Below are positions 47,846 to 57,194 of a stretch of DNA of 64,000 nt, piece by piece. The notes below the pieces were generated by a model, which was given only the letters and a program-made list of their open reading frames with translations, was not told the DNA's origin and searched no databases. The position numbers and the translations under genes were made by a program. The stretch is taken from contig JANXYM010000043.1 of assembly GCA_025350045.1 (NCBI GenBank), positions 28,894 to 92,893 on the forward strand, written 5' to 3'. Source of the stretch: Methanomicrobiales archaeon. GTDB taxonomy: Archaea; Halobacteriota; Methanomicrobia; Methanomicrobiales; Methanospirillaceae. Positions within the stretch are counted from its first letter, which is position 1. Each line of letters opens with the position of its first letter.

Positions 47846-49668
47846 TACCATCGTCAAGAGAAGAGCAGAAGACCGAGGCATTCAGGCTTTTTGAAGACGG
47901 GCGGTATATCGAGTCCGGCCGGCTCTGCACCATCCTTTTGGAATCAGGCAGGGATTCTGCTATCGATGTGCTCGCCGCAACGAACCTCTACTATATGGGA
48001 AAGCTCGATGAGGCGGAAGTCTTTTTTAAGGATCTTGCGCAGAAGATGCCTGACTCTTCCTATGTGCACAGTTACCTGGCAAAAGTGTTTGAAGCACGAG
48101 GGGACGAAGCTGCAATCGCCGAGTACGCAACTGCCGTTCATCTCGATCCTTCCAACCAGGATGCCCTGCGGGGTTATGCAGAGTATCTCCTCACCCACAG
48201 GGATTACCAGGCCGCACTGCCGGTCTTTAAGCGGCTCGTGCAGATCAGTAAAAAACAGGGTGATGTCCATCATCTGATGCAGGCGCACCTTGGGATTGGC
48301 GAAGCACACGAGGCACTCTCAACCCATGACCTGCTGGGGGGCGGGACTGCACCGGGCCACGAATATGTCGATGCGCTGGTGAAGACCGGCAACTTCCCTG
48401 CAGCCACGGAACTGGCGAACCGGATCTATAAAGAGACCCGGGATCCTGCAGTGCTCAGGAAATATCTGTCTGCTCTCTCCGTTTATGATGTGCCGTCTTC
48501 GCTCGAGGCTTACACCGATCATACCCGGTCCGGCACCGATTGCGGGATCCTCTTTGACTACGTACTGCTCCTGCAGGCCCACGGGAGGACCAAAGAAGCG
48601 CTGGCTACCGCACAGGAACTCGCCGGACGCTCATGCCAGCCGGTATATCATCTTCTGGTCTGCGATCTGCTCGCGGCCCATGCACACGCCGGGAAGGAGA
48701 GGAAGGAAGCTCTTGCTGCATACGAACAGTTGATCCGGGACGAGCTGGCTGCCAAAAATGATCTTGACCTGCTCCGGACGATCATCAGCAGGTACCGCCA
48801 GCACCTCACCGCGTGGATTCCGGCAGAAGAGGCAAAACGCAGGTTCCTTGACATTGTCTCAAAGGATGTGAATGTGGCAAGCCTGCTCGAGACCGCTCTG
48901 TTATACGAAGAGGCCGGGGATGCCGCAGAAGCCCGGTCCTGGTATTACCGGGCGTACAGGGCAGATTTTCTGACAGGAGGGCTTGCCTATGCACAATACC
49001 TCGATATTCACGGCGAATTGCGCGAGTGCGAGAAAGTGATGCTTTACATCCTCTCGAACGTGAAAAAGAGCACAGACACCAGCAGGGTGGCAGCCGTGAT
49101 CGTGCAGAGGCACGGAACCATGCACCGGTTAAAGCGGTTGATGGAGCAGCTGCTTGCAACACTCGAATCCCGCCGGGAGACACTGAATTCAGAAGGTCTC
49201 GAACTGCTCGCAATGGCGTTTTTCATTGCCGGAACCAATGCACACGAAGAGCAGGACTACGCAGGCTGCAAGTATTACTGTCTGAACGGCATGGACGTGA
49301 TGCCGGCTCACTCCCGGGCCATTGCGCTTGAGGATTTTCTCACCCTGATCCGGGCCTGCAAGGAGAAGTCGGTGGCCGATCGCCCTGTCATGAACGTGCC
49401 CGAGGTAAAAAAACGGGCAGCAGCCGGTCCTCCGGCACAGGTGATCACCGATCAGCTCGGTCTCACCGAGCAGGAGGCAAAGATCCTCGAGTTCGTCCGG
49501 CTGCACAGGACGGCAAACGAGATGGAACTGCGAAAAGTGCTGGGCACACGCAGGGTGGTCGGGATTGTCAACCGCCTGATCCAGAAAGCAGAAGCACAGG
49601 GATTGTTACTGATCGCAAAGAAAGGAGTTGGGGAGGATGGGGAAACCTATGAATATACCGGAACCTGA
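47842..49668 (+). CDS. TPR repeat protein with C-terminal winged helix
   Basis: The 608-residue protein has no signal peptide or membrane segment. Residues 1-500 are helical repeats of TPR type (FRLFEDGRYIESGRLCTILL; YLAKVFEARGDEAAIAEYATAVHLDPSN; ALLYEEAGDAAEARSWYYRAY). After a Pro/Ala linker, about 535-608 form a winged-helix domain (LGLTEQEAKILEFVRLHRTANEMELRKVL...), suggesting DNA binding or a protein-contact version of it. AGGA precedes the ATG. It overlaps the glycosyltransferase at its start and the BrxD-like ATPase at its end by 32 bases. The layout suggests it works with the ATPase. No named family was recognised. Confidence 0.85.
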   Translation: MIPSSREEQKTEAFRLFEDGRYIESGRLCTILLESGRDSAIDVLAATNLYYMGKLDEAEVFFKDLAQKMPDSSYVHSYLAKVFEARGDEAAIAEYATAVHLDPSNQDALRGYAEYLLTHRDYQAALPVFKRLVQISKKQGDVHHLMQAHLGIGEAHEALSTHDLLGGGTAPGHEYVDALVKTGNFPAATELANRIYKETRDPAVLRKYLSALSVYDVPSSLEAYTDHTRSGTDCGILFDYVLLLQAHGRTKEALATAQELAGRSCQPVYHLLVCDLLAAHAHAGKERKEALAAYEQLIRDELAAKNDLDLLRTIISRYRQHLTAWIPAEEAKRRFLDIVSKDVNVASLLETALLYEEAGDAAEARSWYYRAYRADFLTGGLAYAQYLDIHGELRECEKVMLYILSNVKKSTDTSRVAAVIVQRHGTMHRLKRLMEQLLATLESRRETLNSEGLELLAMAFFIAGTNAHEEQDYAGCKYYCLNGMDVMPAHSRAIALEDFLTLIRACKEKSVADRPVMNVPEVKKRAAAGPPAQVITDQLGLTEQEAKILEFVRLHRTANEMELRKVLGTRRVVGIVNRLIQKAEAQGLLLIAKKGVGEDGETYEYTGT

Positions 49669-50950
49669 ACGGATGGACCAGCGCAGGCTCGAGAGCATCA
49701 ACATTATTAATGCTTTACGCCGGGGCACGGTCCCTGCAGGCGGGCTGGAGCGGATAGCCGTAGGGCTCGACGTTGAAGAGGGTGTGATCAGCCGGCAGTT
49801 GGATTATGTAGCCCAGAGCGGCGGGGATCTCAAGTTTATCCGGGGTGAGTACGGGAGCGGCAAGACGTTCCTGGTTGCCCGGGCACTCGAGATCGCCCGC
49901 ACAAAGGGATTTGTCACCTCGCACGTTATCATCTCATCCTCCACCCCGCTCTACAAGATCAAGGGGATCTACCAGCAGGTCTGTGCAAACCTCCGTACTG
50001 GAGGGGAAGAGCATGCGATCAAGACGGTACTCGACAACTGGCTCTTTGCCATCGAAGAGCGGCTGCTCTCGGTGAGCAAGACAGATCTTGAAGACGCTGC
50101 ACTCGAAGAGGCCACGGAGCGGGAGATCGAGACGGCACTCAGCGGCATCAGCGAAGTGAACACTGCTCTGGCTGCGGCACTGCGCACGTACTACCGTGCG
50201 AATAATACCGGCGACTTCCAGCTGGCCCAGGCAGCACTGGGCTGGATCGCCGGTGAACCCAATATCGGCCGGGACTTCAAGCAGAAGGCAGGGATCAAAG
50301 GCGAGATCGATGACACCATCGCGTTTGTCTTCCTGCGGGGCCTCGTGTCGATTATTCACGGGGCGGGCTACAGCGGGATTGCGATCGCGGTAGACGAGAT
50401 GGAGACCACGCAGGGACTCCAGCGCAACCAGCGGGAGAAAGGGTACCACACGCTCGTCCGGATCATCGATGCACTCGACCGGGGCGATATGCCCCGCTGT
50501 TTCTTCCTCTTTACCGGCACTCCTGCCATGTATGACGGTTCACGCGGCATCCGCTCCGTTCCCCCGCTCTACGATCGCATCAGCGTGGTGCAGAACGACG
50601 CCTATCGCAATCCCCGCCAGCCACAGATTATGCTGGAGAAGTTCGATACGTCAAAGCTTGAACTGGTGGCGATCAAGATCGTTGATGTCTACGCCCAGGC
50701 GTACTCGGAACCGGACCGCGAGCGGATCTCGCACCGCTTCATACGGGCCATGATCAAAAAGATTACCACCCGGTTCGGGGGCAGGGTGGACGTTATTCCC
50801 CGCATATTCTTAAAAGAGTTTGTCGATGTGCTGGACAAGTGCGAGCTCTACGAGGATTATACTCCCGGTGATGCCTACGACTTTGATGCCGAGCACCTCA
50901 AGGGGGATCTCAGGAAAGAGGAGGAGGCGGTGATGGTGGTCAGGTTCTGA
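49637..50950 (+). CDS. BrxD-like P-loop ATPase (DUF2791 family)
   Basis: The 437-residue protein has the family N-terminus (IINALRRGTVPAGGLERIAVGLD), Walker A GEYGSGKT at residues 70-77 and Walker B IAIAVDEME near 248-256. A C-terminal region has GTPAMYDG and RVDVIPRIFLKEFVD. DUF2791 ATPases include BrxD of some BREX phage-defence systems, where they pair with a helicase. No pglZ, pglX, brxC, brxL or helicase is in this window; here the partner is the TPR-winged-helix protein, whose gene it overlaps. AAAGGAG lies nine bases before the ATG at 49637; TTG at 49628 and ATG at 49649 are other options. Confidence 0.85.
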   Translation: MGKPMNIPEPERMDQRRLESINIINALRRGTVPAGGLERIAVGLDVEEGVISRQLDYVAQSGGDLKFIRGEYGSGKTFLVARALEIARTKGFVTSHVIISSSTPLYKIKGIYQQVCANLRTGGEEHAIKTVLDNWLFAIEERLLSVSKTDLEDAALEEATEREIETALSGISEVNTALAAALRTYYRANNTGDFQLAQAALGWIAGEPNIGRDFKQKAGIKGEIDDTIAFVFLRGLVSIIHGAGYSGIAIAVDEMETTQGLQRNQREKGYHTLVRIIDALDRGDMPRCFFLFTGTPAMYDGSRGIRSVPPLYDRISVVQNDAYRNPRQPQIMLEKFDTSKLELVAIKIVDVYAQAYSEPDRERISHRFIRAMIKKITTRFGGRVDVIPRIFLKEFVDVLDKCELYEDYTPGDAYDFDAEHLKGDLRKEEEAVMVVRF

Positions 50951-51000
50951 TCCCTCCGGTTAAGACAATGTTTTACGCTTTAACAGCTCACCCTTTCAGC

Positions 51001-51534
51001 ATGCGCCGGTCGTATCTCCTGTTCATCCTTGCAGCAGCCGTACTGTGCGCACTGGTTCCCGTAACAGGAGCCGTCTCGCTCACCCTAAATGCTTCAGAGA
51101 ATGAGGCGCACATCGGGGATACCATCACGCTCAGCGGTACAGTGACCGGGATCAAAACGATTGCAGTGTACCTCTTTGTTATCGGACCTGACCTCGACAA
51201 CCGTGGCGTAACACTCGACAACCTCAACATCCCCGCAGGGCGCGGGTTGTTCACCACAGCACCGGTGCATCTCGAGAACGGCACCTGGTCCTATACCTGG
51301 GATACCGCAGTGATCCTTGGCAATCTCAAACCCGGTACTTACACAATCTATGTAGTCAGTTCACCGGTCGACCGGCTCCGCTTTGTCACAGGCGAGTACG
51401 CCACCACAGAGATTGTTTTTCTTCCCACAGAAGAACCCCCCAGTGAAGTGCCAATCGGACCCTGTATTCCGATTGTTGCACTGGTGATTGCCGGGATGGT
51501 TTTGCTGGGATGGCGTGGAATGCGGCGGGAATAG
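51001..51534 (+). CDS. Secreted surface protein with beta-sandwich domain and C-terminal anchor
   Basis: The 177-residue protein has a signal peptide (residues 1-24), then an all-beta domain (IGDTITLSGTVTGIKTIAVYLFVIGP ... ENGTWSYTWDTAVI). A C-terminal hydrophobic anchor (about 155-172) is followed by basic residues. It resembles Ig-like or S-layer-associated domains of methanogen surface proteins. The frame is open to an earlier ATG at 50968, but 51001 gives a proper signal peptide. It lies 50 bases after the ATPase gene and may be co-transcribed. Its role is unknown. Confidence 0.82.
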   Translation: MRRSYLLFILAAAVLCALVPVTGAVSLTLNASENEAHIGDTITLSGTVTGIKTIAVYLFVIGPDLDNRGVTLDNLNIPAGRGLFTTAPVHLENGTWSYTWDTAVILGNLKPGTYTIYVVSSPVDRLRFVTGEYATTEIVFLPTEEPPSEVPIGPCIPIVALVIAGMVLLGWRGMRRE

Positions 51535-51584
51535 AGTTTTTTTTAAACGGGAATTTTCGTTTATTTTATTTTTATCTTTGTTTA

Positions 51585-51850
51585 TTTATGGGGGCTGATG
51601 CCCCCATACCCCCAATAACGATGCTCCCGCAGCTCCCGAAGGGCCCCCGGGGCGGTTTGAATACTTTTTGTGCTCTGGAGAAATCCTCTGTTTTTTTCCG
51701 AAACTCTTTTTGGGCATGCCCGCATGCCCCGCTACTATGGCATCCCCACGTAGCGATAGTGGACGCAATCGAGTTAGTGAAAAATACATAGGTGAAAGGG
51801 ATCACACTCAAAGTCTCCAGAATGTTTGACCGTAACCGGGGATGGATAAT
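51585..51850. repeat. Modular intergenic repeat, copy B
   Basis: Read on the minus strand, 51587-51665 matches the end of copy A: the 20 bases at 51593-51612 are the exact reverse complement of 39433-39452, and a CCCTTCGGG-type block follows at similar spacing. On the plus strand, about 51795-51850 (GGGATCACACTCAAAGTCTCC) matches the second module of copies C and D. No coding frame is credible. Confidence 0.55.
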
Positions 51851-51924
51851 CGGATTCCTGATAGTATTTTTGTAAAAAATTCCGATAAATGAAAAATATA
51901 TTTTCCAGAAGAGTTACAAAAAAT

Positions 51925-51976
51925 CTCCTTGCCAGGAGAGGCCCCGATGAGGCGGCCGAGCGACCCCATAAGGGGT
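51925..51976. repeat. Cluster of three short hairpins before hisD end
   Basis: Three adjacent inverted repeats are visible: CTCCT-TGCC-AGGAG (51925-51938), GGCC-N10-GGCC (51940-51957) and ACCCC-ATAA-GGGGT (51963-51976). The region lies between AT-rich stretches in the gap between a surface-protein gene and the convergent hisD. It could be a structured RNA or a termination region; neither is proven. Confidence 0.35.
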
Positions 51977-52054
51977 GGAAAACATCGCAATAAAATAAAC
52001 GTTACAACAAAGAAACATAAAAAAAAGTGAAAAATCGGGGTGTCTTCCCGACAA

Positions 52055-53308
52055 TTACTTCCTGCCGGATTCCCTGCGCACCCGCACGGATTCTGCATGG
52101 GCGTGAAGGCCTTCTGCATCCGCAATGGTCTCGACGATATCGCCAATCGCATCAAGACCATCGCGATCGATGATCTCGACCGATGCAGTCTTGCAGAAAT
52201 GATTCACATCGAGACCGGAGTAGGTCTTTGCATATCCTGCTGTCGGCAGGCAGTGGTTGGTCCCTACGGCATAGTCACCGCAGGCAACTGCCGAATAACG
52301 TCCGACAAAGATTGCCCCTGCATTCTTCACTCTCGTGACAACGGACAGGGGGTCGGCAACCTGTATTGAGAGGTGTTCCGGGGCAACAGCATCCGAAGCA
52401 AGAATCGCTTCTTCCATAGTGCTGACAACAACATACCCGGAGTTCTTAAGCGCCTGTTCGATGATCTCCTTTCGCGGGGCAACTTTTGTCATCGCTTCGA
52501 CCTCGCGGCCTACTTTTGCCGGGAGGGACTTGTCGGTGGTGATCAGGATACAGGCAGCATTGGGATCGTGCTCGGACTGGGCAAGAATATCGGCAGCGAC
52601 AATACGGGGGTCGGCAGTCTCATCGGCAATAATCCCGATCTCGCTGGGGCCTGCCGGGAAATCGATCTCAACCTTTTCGCGGAGCATCATCTTGGCAAGG
52701 GTCACGTACACGTTGCCGGGCCCGACAATCTTCTGCACGGGCCGGATAGATTCAGTACCCAGCGCCATTGCGGCAACTGCCTGTGCACCACCGGCATTGT
52801 AGATCTCGGTGACACCGGCAATGTCCAGCGCAACGAGGGTTAAGGGTTTTATCGGAGGGGGGGAGCAGGCGCAGATCTCCTTTACTCCCGCAACACGGGC
52901 TGGCACTGCACACATGAGAGCAGACGACGGGTAGGCAGCACGGCCCCCGGGGATATAGAGACCGACACGGTTTAAGGGCGTGGTCTTGACCCCAAGTACG
53001 ATGCCGGGTTCCATCTCCTGCAGCCAGAGATCCCGGGGCTTCTGGAGTTCATGAAATCGCTCGATACGGGCATGAGCCTCGATCAGGCTCTCAATGATCT
53101 TCGCATCGACCAGCTCATAGGCATCCTCGCGCTCATCATCTGATACCGCGATGTCAGTCAGTACACAGTGCTTCTTTGCCAGATCAATAAGTGCAGCGTC
53201 TCCCTCGTTCTGCACACGGCTGATGATCTCTGTTACGGTGGCCCGGACATCTTCGAGGCTCGACTGCCTCCCCGCGATCCACTCATCGATCTCCACTGCC
53301 TTCCACAT
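52055..53308 (-). CDS. hisD: Histidinol dehydrogenase
   Basis: The 417-residue protein has the HisD signatures: GLYIPGGRAAYPSS, GAQAVAAMALGTESI, PAGPSEIGIIAD, AEHDPNA-type SEHDPNAACILIT and the C-terminal APEHLSIQV and TNHCLPT motifs with Zn-binding and catalytic residues. It oxidises histidinol to histidine in two NAD-dependent steps, the last of histidine synthesis. The length is normal (about 420-430). It is monocistronic between two intergenic repeat copies. Confidence 0.95.
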   Translation of the reverse strand: MWKAVEIDEWIAGRQSSLEDVRATVTEIISRVQNEGDAALIDLAKKHCVLTDIAVSDDEREDAYELVDAKIIESLIEAHARIERFHELQKPRDLWLQEMEPGIVLGVKTTPLNRVGLYIPGGRAAYPSSALMCAVPARVAGVKEICACSPPPIKPLTLVALDIAGVTEIYNAGGAQAVAAMALGTESIRPVQKIVGPGNVYVTLAKMMLREKVEIDFPAGPSEIGIIADETADPRIVAADILAQSEHDPNAACILITTDKSLPAKVGREVEAMTKVAPRKEIIEQALKNSGYVVVSTMEEAILASDAVAPEHLSIQVADPLSVVTRVKNAGAIFVGRYSAVACGDYAVGTNHCLPTAGYAKTYSGLDVNHFCKTASVEIIDRDGLDAIGDIVETIADAEGLHAHAESVRVRRESGRK

Positions 53309-53539
53309 AGTGCCAATATTTTCGGCAGGAAAGGTTGTTAAGGTTTCGTCAGGTTTAAAAAATGGGATACTTGAATTTGAAATACTCGTGCAGAATATTT
53401 TGGATTTGTCCGGCTCTGTCGCAGATTATGAAAATACTGGCACGGGAATGAGGGTGTATGAAAAAAATCTCAATTAAAAAAAATGCTCTGGAGAACCGTA
53501 TATGAACCGATAAAATTCGCACCAAATGTAGGGAAACTG

Positions 53540-53965
53540 CCGATAATGCGAGGGTTCCCCACTACAGGGCCTATATGAGGCACGGCGGGGCAAGGAGTTT
53601 TCAGCATTTTTTACGTTATTGATCCTCCGTGGGGGCGCCCCGTCGGGGGCGGCGGCGCCCATCGCAACCGGGGGTATGAGGTAACCCCCATCACTCTGTC
53701 TGAAAGAGTTCGTTTTTCATGGGAAGTCATCCGTTTTTTCCTGATGCTGTTGGGCGCAGGCTCGCATGCCCCTCCCGTCAGGCTTCACTGAATAGCGAGG
53801 GAGAAGCATGGGGTTAGAGAAAAAAATCCTTTGACGAAAATGGGATCATGGGGGTGCTCCGTTTGGACCGCCTCTCCCTCTGGGGGAGAAACGGTCATAC
53901 TCAAAATATCCAGAAAGCGGGAGCGCAATCTGTGATAATAATAATAGGATTTCTCCGGGACGAAA
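53540..53965. repeat. Modular intergenic repeat, copy C
   Basis: This copy carries both modules in the plus orientation. Module 1 (about 53545-53690) has ttcccc..ta..gggcct, a CCCGTCGGGGGC block and GGGGGTATG..G..CCCCCATC, parallel to copy A. Module 2 (about 53820-53960) begins AAAAATCCTTTGACGAAAAT, with GGGGGTGC, CGCCTC, GGGAGA and TCAAAATATCC, parallel to copy D and to the right end of copy B. It fills most of the 672-base gap between hisD and the thermosome gene. Confidence 0.55.
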
Positions 53966-53980
53966 AAAAGAAAACGGTTA

Positions 53981-55597
53981 TTAATAGCCACCCATACCGG
54001 GCGGCATTCCGCCCGGAGCTGCGGACCTTGAGGATGCAATGACATCATCGATGCGGAGTATCATGACTGCTGCCTCAGAAGCGCTTGAAATTGCCTGTGT
54101 CTTTACCCGCAGCGGTTCGACAACGCCCGCTTTGAGCATGTCCGCGGGTTTACCGGCAATGATATCAAGCCCATAGGTCTTCTTCCCCGATTCGTGGGCT
54201 GCCCTGAGGTCGACTAACATATTGATGGGGTCAAGCCCGGCATTCTCGGCAAGCACGCGGGGGATGATCTCCATTGCGCTTGCAAACGATTCAATGGCAA
54301 GCTGGTTGCGGCCACCAACTGTTGCGGCATACTCGCGAAGCCGTAATGAAAGTTCTGTCTCTGGTGCACCGCCGCCGGGAACAATCTTTTTCCCCGCAAC
54401 AACAACGCTGACAACCATGAGGGCGTCGTGAATGGCCCGGTCAAGTTCGTCCACCACGTGCTCGGTCCCGCCACGGATGATGATGGAGACCGCTTTTGGA
54501 TTTTTGCACTTCGAGACATAGATCATCTCGTCACCGGATAACGATTTCTCCTCGACAAGACCGGCTGCGCCAAGATCCTTTGCTGTGATCGCATCCACGC
54601 TGTTGACGAGCTGTGCACCCGTTGCCCGGGCAAGATTATCCATATCGCTCTTCTTAACCCTGCGTACAGCAAGGATACCGGCTTTTGCAAGGTAGTGCTG
54701 CGCAACATCGTCGATACCTTTCTGGCAGAAGAGGACATTGGCCTTGCTCCTGATAACCTTGTCCACCATCGAATGGACCATGTCCGCTTCTCCATCGAGG
54801 AATGCCTGTGCCTGGCCGGGACTCGAGATGTTGATCTTTGCATTCACTTCGGTCTTTTTGTACTCGAGTGCTGCATTGAGGAGGATAATCTTTGCATCCT
54901 TGACGATCTTGGGCATGCTCGGGTGTGCACGATCCTTGCTGATAACCATACCCTCGATGAGAGCCGAGTCGTCGATCGAGCCGCCAACCTTCTTCTCCAC
55001 GTTGATGTGGGCGAGATCTGCGGTACCGTCAGCATCGGCGACGAACGTGATTGCCCTGACAATGATGTCGCAGAGATGACCTTTTGCTACATCCGAATTC
55101 TTGCCGGTAAGGGCAGTCTCTGCAATCTTCTTGAGCATCGCGGTATCGGTTGGTTTGACCGTTATGGCGTATTTATCGAGCAGCAGGAGGGACTTTTCCG
55201 CTGCCATACGGTAACCCTCGGCGATGCTGGTCGGGTGGACTTTCTGTTTGAGGAGGACTTCTGCGTTCTTTAAAAGTTCGCCCGCCAGGATGACGGCAGT
55301 TGTCGTACCATCGCCGACTTCAGCATCCTGGGTCTTTGCGATCTCGACCATCATCTTTGCAGCAGGGTGCTCGATATCCATCTCCTTTAAGATAGTGACA
55401 CCATCGTTGGTGATGGTGATATCGCCAATGCCATCGACAAGCATCTTGTCCATACCCCTGGGACCAAGGGTTGACTGGACCGCTGTCGCAACGGCCCGTG
55501 CAGCGGTGAAATTACTGTTCTGGGCATCCTGACCATGGGTTGTCGTTGATCCTTCCCGCATAATGATTATGGGTTGTCCCCCGAGTTGTTGTGACAT
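53981..55597 (-). CDS. ths: Thermosome subunit (group II chaperonin)
   Basis: The 538-residue protein has the chaperonin ATPase motifs [28 protein letters not shown] and the C-terminal [16 protein letters not shown]. It ends in the Gly/Met-rich [10 protein letters not shown] tail. Subunits assemble into an eight- or nine-fold double ring that folds cytosolic proteins. The length is full for the family. GAGGT lies seven bases before the ATG. It is monocistronic. Methanogens often have several paralogous subunits, so the alpha/beta type is not assigned. Confidence 0.96.
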   Translation of the reverse strand: MSQQLGGQPIIIMREGSTTTHGQDAQNSNFTAARAVATAVQSTLGPRGMDKMLVDGIGDITITNDGVTILKEMDIEHPAAKMMVEIAKTQDAEVGDGTTTAVILAGELLKNAEVLLKQKVHPTSIAEGYRMAAEKSLLLLDKYAITVKPTDTAMLKKIAETALTGKNSDVAKGHLCDIIVRAITFVADADGTADLAHINVEKKVGGSIDDSALIEGMVISKDRAHPSMPKIVKDAKIILLNAALEYKKTEVNAKINISSPGQAQAFLDGEADMVHSMVDKVIRSKANVLFCQKGIDDVAQHYLAKAGILAVRRVKKSDMDNLARATGAQLVNSVDAITAKDLGAAGLVEEKSLSGDEMIYVSKCKNPKAVSIIIRGGTEHVVDELDRAIHDALMVVSVVVAGKKIVPGGGAPETELSLRLREYAATVGGRNQLAIESFASAMEIIPRVLAENAGLDPINMLVDLRAAHESGKKTYGLDIIAGKPADMLKAGVVEPLRVKTQAISSASEAAVMILRIDDVIASSRSAAPGGMPPGMGGY

Positions 55598-55810
55598 ACT
55601 TATACCTCGCTAAATTGTTCAATCCATTGTGATTGTACCGGTGCCTGTTTTTCCTGCTTGCCGGCCGTTTGGCCTTTTGAGGGGAGTTCCGGGGCAACCG
55701 CAGACCGTTCTGGCACATCTTTGATGGGATCAAAAACGGCTGGGGCGAAAACCGGTACCAGTAAAACAGAAGTCGTCATCCCTGTTCGGGCGATTATTGG
55801 TGGACTTCAT

Positions 55811-55867
55811 CACCAGATGATAAAACAGATTGTCCTGCATCGGTTTTATGTGTATCCATCTCTGGTG
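55811..55867. repeat. Nested inverted repeat in the thermosome upstream region
   Basis: Outer arms CACCAGA (55811-55817) and TCTGGTG (55861-55867) enclose inner arms ATAAAAC (55820-55826) and GTTTTAT (55843-55849). The arms are perfect but the inner pair is off-centre by a few bases. It could fold as RNA or serve as a protein-binding dyad about 215 bases upstream of the thermosome start. Confidence 0.4.
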
Positions 55868-56131
55868 TGATTCGCAGTACGATACCCCCCTGTTAAACCG
55901 GTGTTGTACTATCGGGCACAGTCTGGCTTATTTCATGAGAGAGATCTGTCTTTCTCCCGTGTGCCTCCCTCCGTCATCGAATAATGCATTCTGCGAATGT
56001 CCGGGGGTGTATGCAGCCTGCGTTTATCCCGTGTCAGTACCTGTTCACTGGATGATGGTTCTGCTTGTGCCCGGTAGCGGGCTTATACAAGAATGGGGTA
56101 AAAAATGAGTGTTTCGTGTCAACACCTCATC

Positions 56132-56139
56132 ATTAATAA
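56132..56139 (+). promoter_or_regulatory. TATA-like box for the Dsr-like gene
   Basis: attaataa lies 25-32 bases before the ATG at 56164, predicting a leaderless transcript; no ribosome binding site is seen before this start, which fits. Confidence 0.4.
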
Positions 56140-56163
56140 CAGGTTTTTACCTATTACTGATCA

Positions 56164-57057
56164 ATGCGCACGGATTTTGGTATTCATATGAAAGGGGGCG
56201 TCATCACCGAACGGGATGCAGACTTCTGTACCATTCGCATCAGGGCCCCTGCAGGTATTTTTTCTATTGAACAGTTGCGGGGTATTGCAACAATCGCGAA
56301 GAGATATGGAAAGGGTACGGTTCACTGCACCACCCGCCAGACGTTAGAAATTCCCCATGTCAATCCGAAACTGTTGAAAAAAGTTGAAAAGGCTCTTGCA
56401 AAGAACGAAACTCCTGTTGGCTCGGAAAAAGATGAGATTGTCAACATCATCGCATGTCCCGGGACCGAACGCTGCAAATTTGCCAATATCGATACCATCA
56501 GTCTCGCCAAAAAAATCGATGAAAAATTGTTCGGAAAGGAGATGCCGGTAAAGATGCGCATCGCACTGTCGGGTTGCCCGAATGCCTGCACAAGTCCCAT
56601 GCTCAACGAAATTGGGGTTATCGGGAGAGTGCTCCCCCTCCGGACTCCCGGTCTTTGTACAGGGTGCGGATCCTGTGTCCAGTACTGCAAAGAAAAAGCC
56701 ATTAAAATCCGGAATGGCATATCGGAACTCCAGGAGGATAAATGCGTCCAGTGCGGGGTATGCATCCAGTCCTGCCATTTTGATCTCTTAAAAGCAGAAC
56801 ACCGGCATTTTCTTATCACGGTTGGGGGAAGGAGAGGGAGACATCCCAAAATCGGCAGACAGCTGCTGACTGTTGAGACCGAAGAACAGGTACTTATAGC
56901 CATACAAAAAATTGTCGACTGGGTGTACCGCCGTGCCTGGAGCGGGAGACTCCTATCTGAGCAACTGGATGAACTCCATTTCGAAAAATTCCGGCAGGAT
57001 ATTGAAAAGCTGATGTCAGATACCAGCGAGAGCCCGGCAAAAAAACCATTACCCTGA
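56164..57057 (+). CDS. Small Dsr-like siroheme/4Fe-4S protein with ferredoxin insert
   Basis: The 297-residue protein has a ferredoxin-like half domain (residues 10-85, IRIRAPAGIFSIEQLRGIA, HCTTRQTLEIPHV), then the coupled siroheme-[4Fe-4S] cysteines C98, C104, C138 and C142 (CPGTERC, SGCPNAC). A two-cluster ferredoxin follows with C165/168/171/175 and C194/197/200/204. This is the compact Dsr-like protein group of methanogens, about half the length of Fsr or DsrA. It may reduce sulfite, nitrite or another substrate, or act in electron transfer or sulfur assimilation; activity is not established from sequence. It stands alone with its own promoter. Confidence 0.88.
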   Translation: MRTDFGIHMKGGVITERDADFCTIRIRAPAGIFSIEQLRGIATIAKRYGKGTVHCTTRQTLEIPHVNPKLLKKVEKALAKNETPVGSEKDEIVNIIACPGTERCKFANIDTISLAKKIDEKLFGKEMPVKMRIALSGCPNACTSPMLNEIGVIGRVLPLRTPGLCTGCGSCVQYCKEKAIKIRNGISELQEDKCVQCGVCIQSCHFDLLKAEHRHFLITVGGRRGRHPKIGRQLLTVETEEQVLIAIQKIVDWVYRRAWSGRLLSEQLDELHFEKFRQDIEKLMSDTSESPAKKPLP

Positions 57058-57194
57058 ATTTTTTACCAACTCTTTTTTTATTGATACCGTAAGAGTAATT
57101 GAAAATTTTTTGCATTTATCACGTATCCGATTATCTTAAAAAACGCGGGAGAACACATTTGCGGATAGTGAGATAAAACGCATTTTTATCAGGA

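Larger units (their letters stand above)
55598..56163. other. Divergent intergenic region, thermosome / Dsr-like gene
   Basis: This 566-base region holds the thermosome upstream sequence on the left and an AT-rich promoter for the Dsr-like gene on the right (attaataa, 56132-56139, 25-32 bases before its ATG). In the middle is a nested inverted repeat (55811-55867, listed separately). Short frames here have no recognisable coding content. Confidence 0.5.

Noticed and set aside
47842-50950. A complete BREX phage-defence locus
   Set aside because: Only the DUF2791/BrxD-like ATPase is present; no pglZ, pglX-type methylase, brxC, brxL or helicase occurs in the window.
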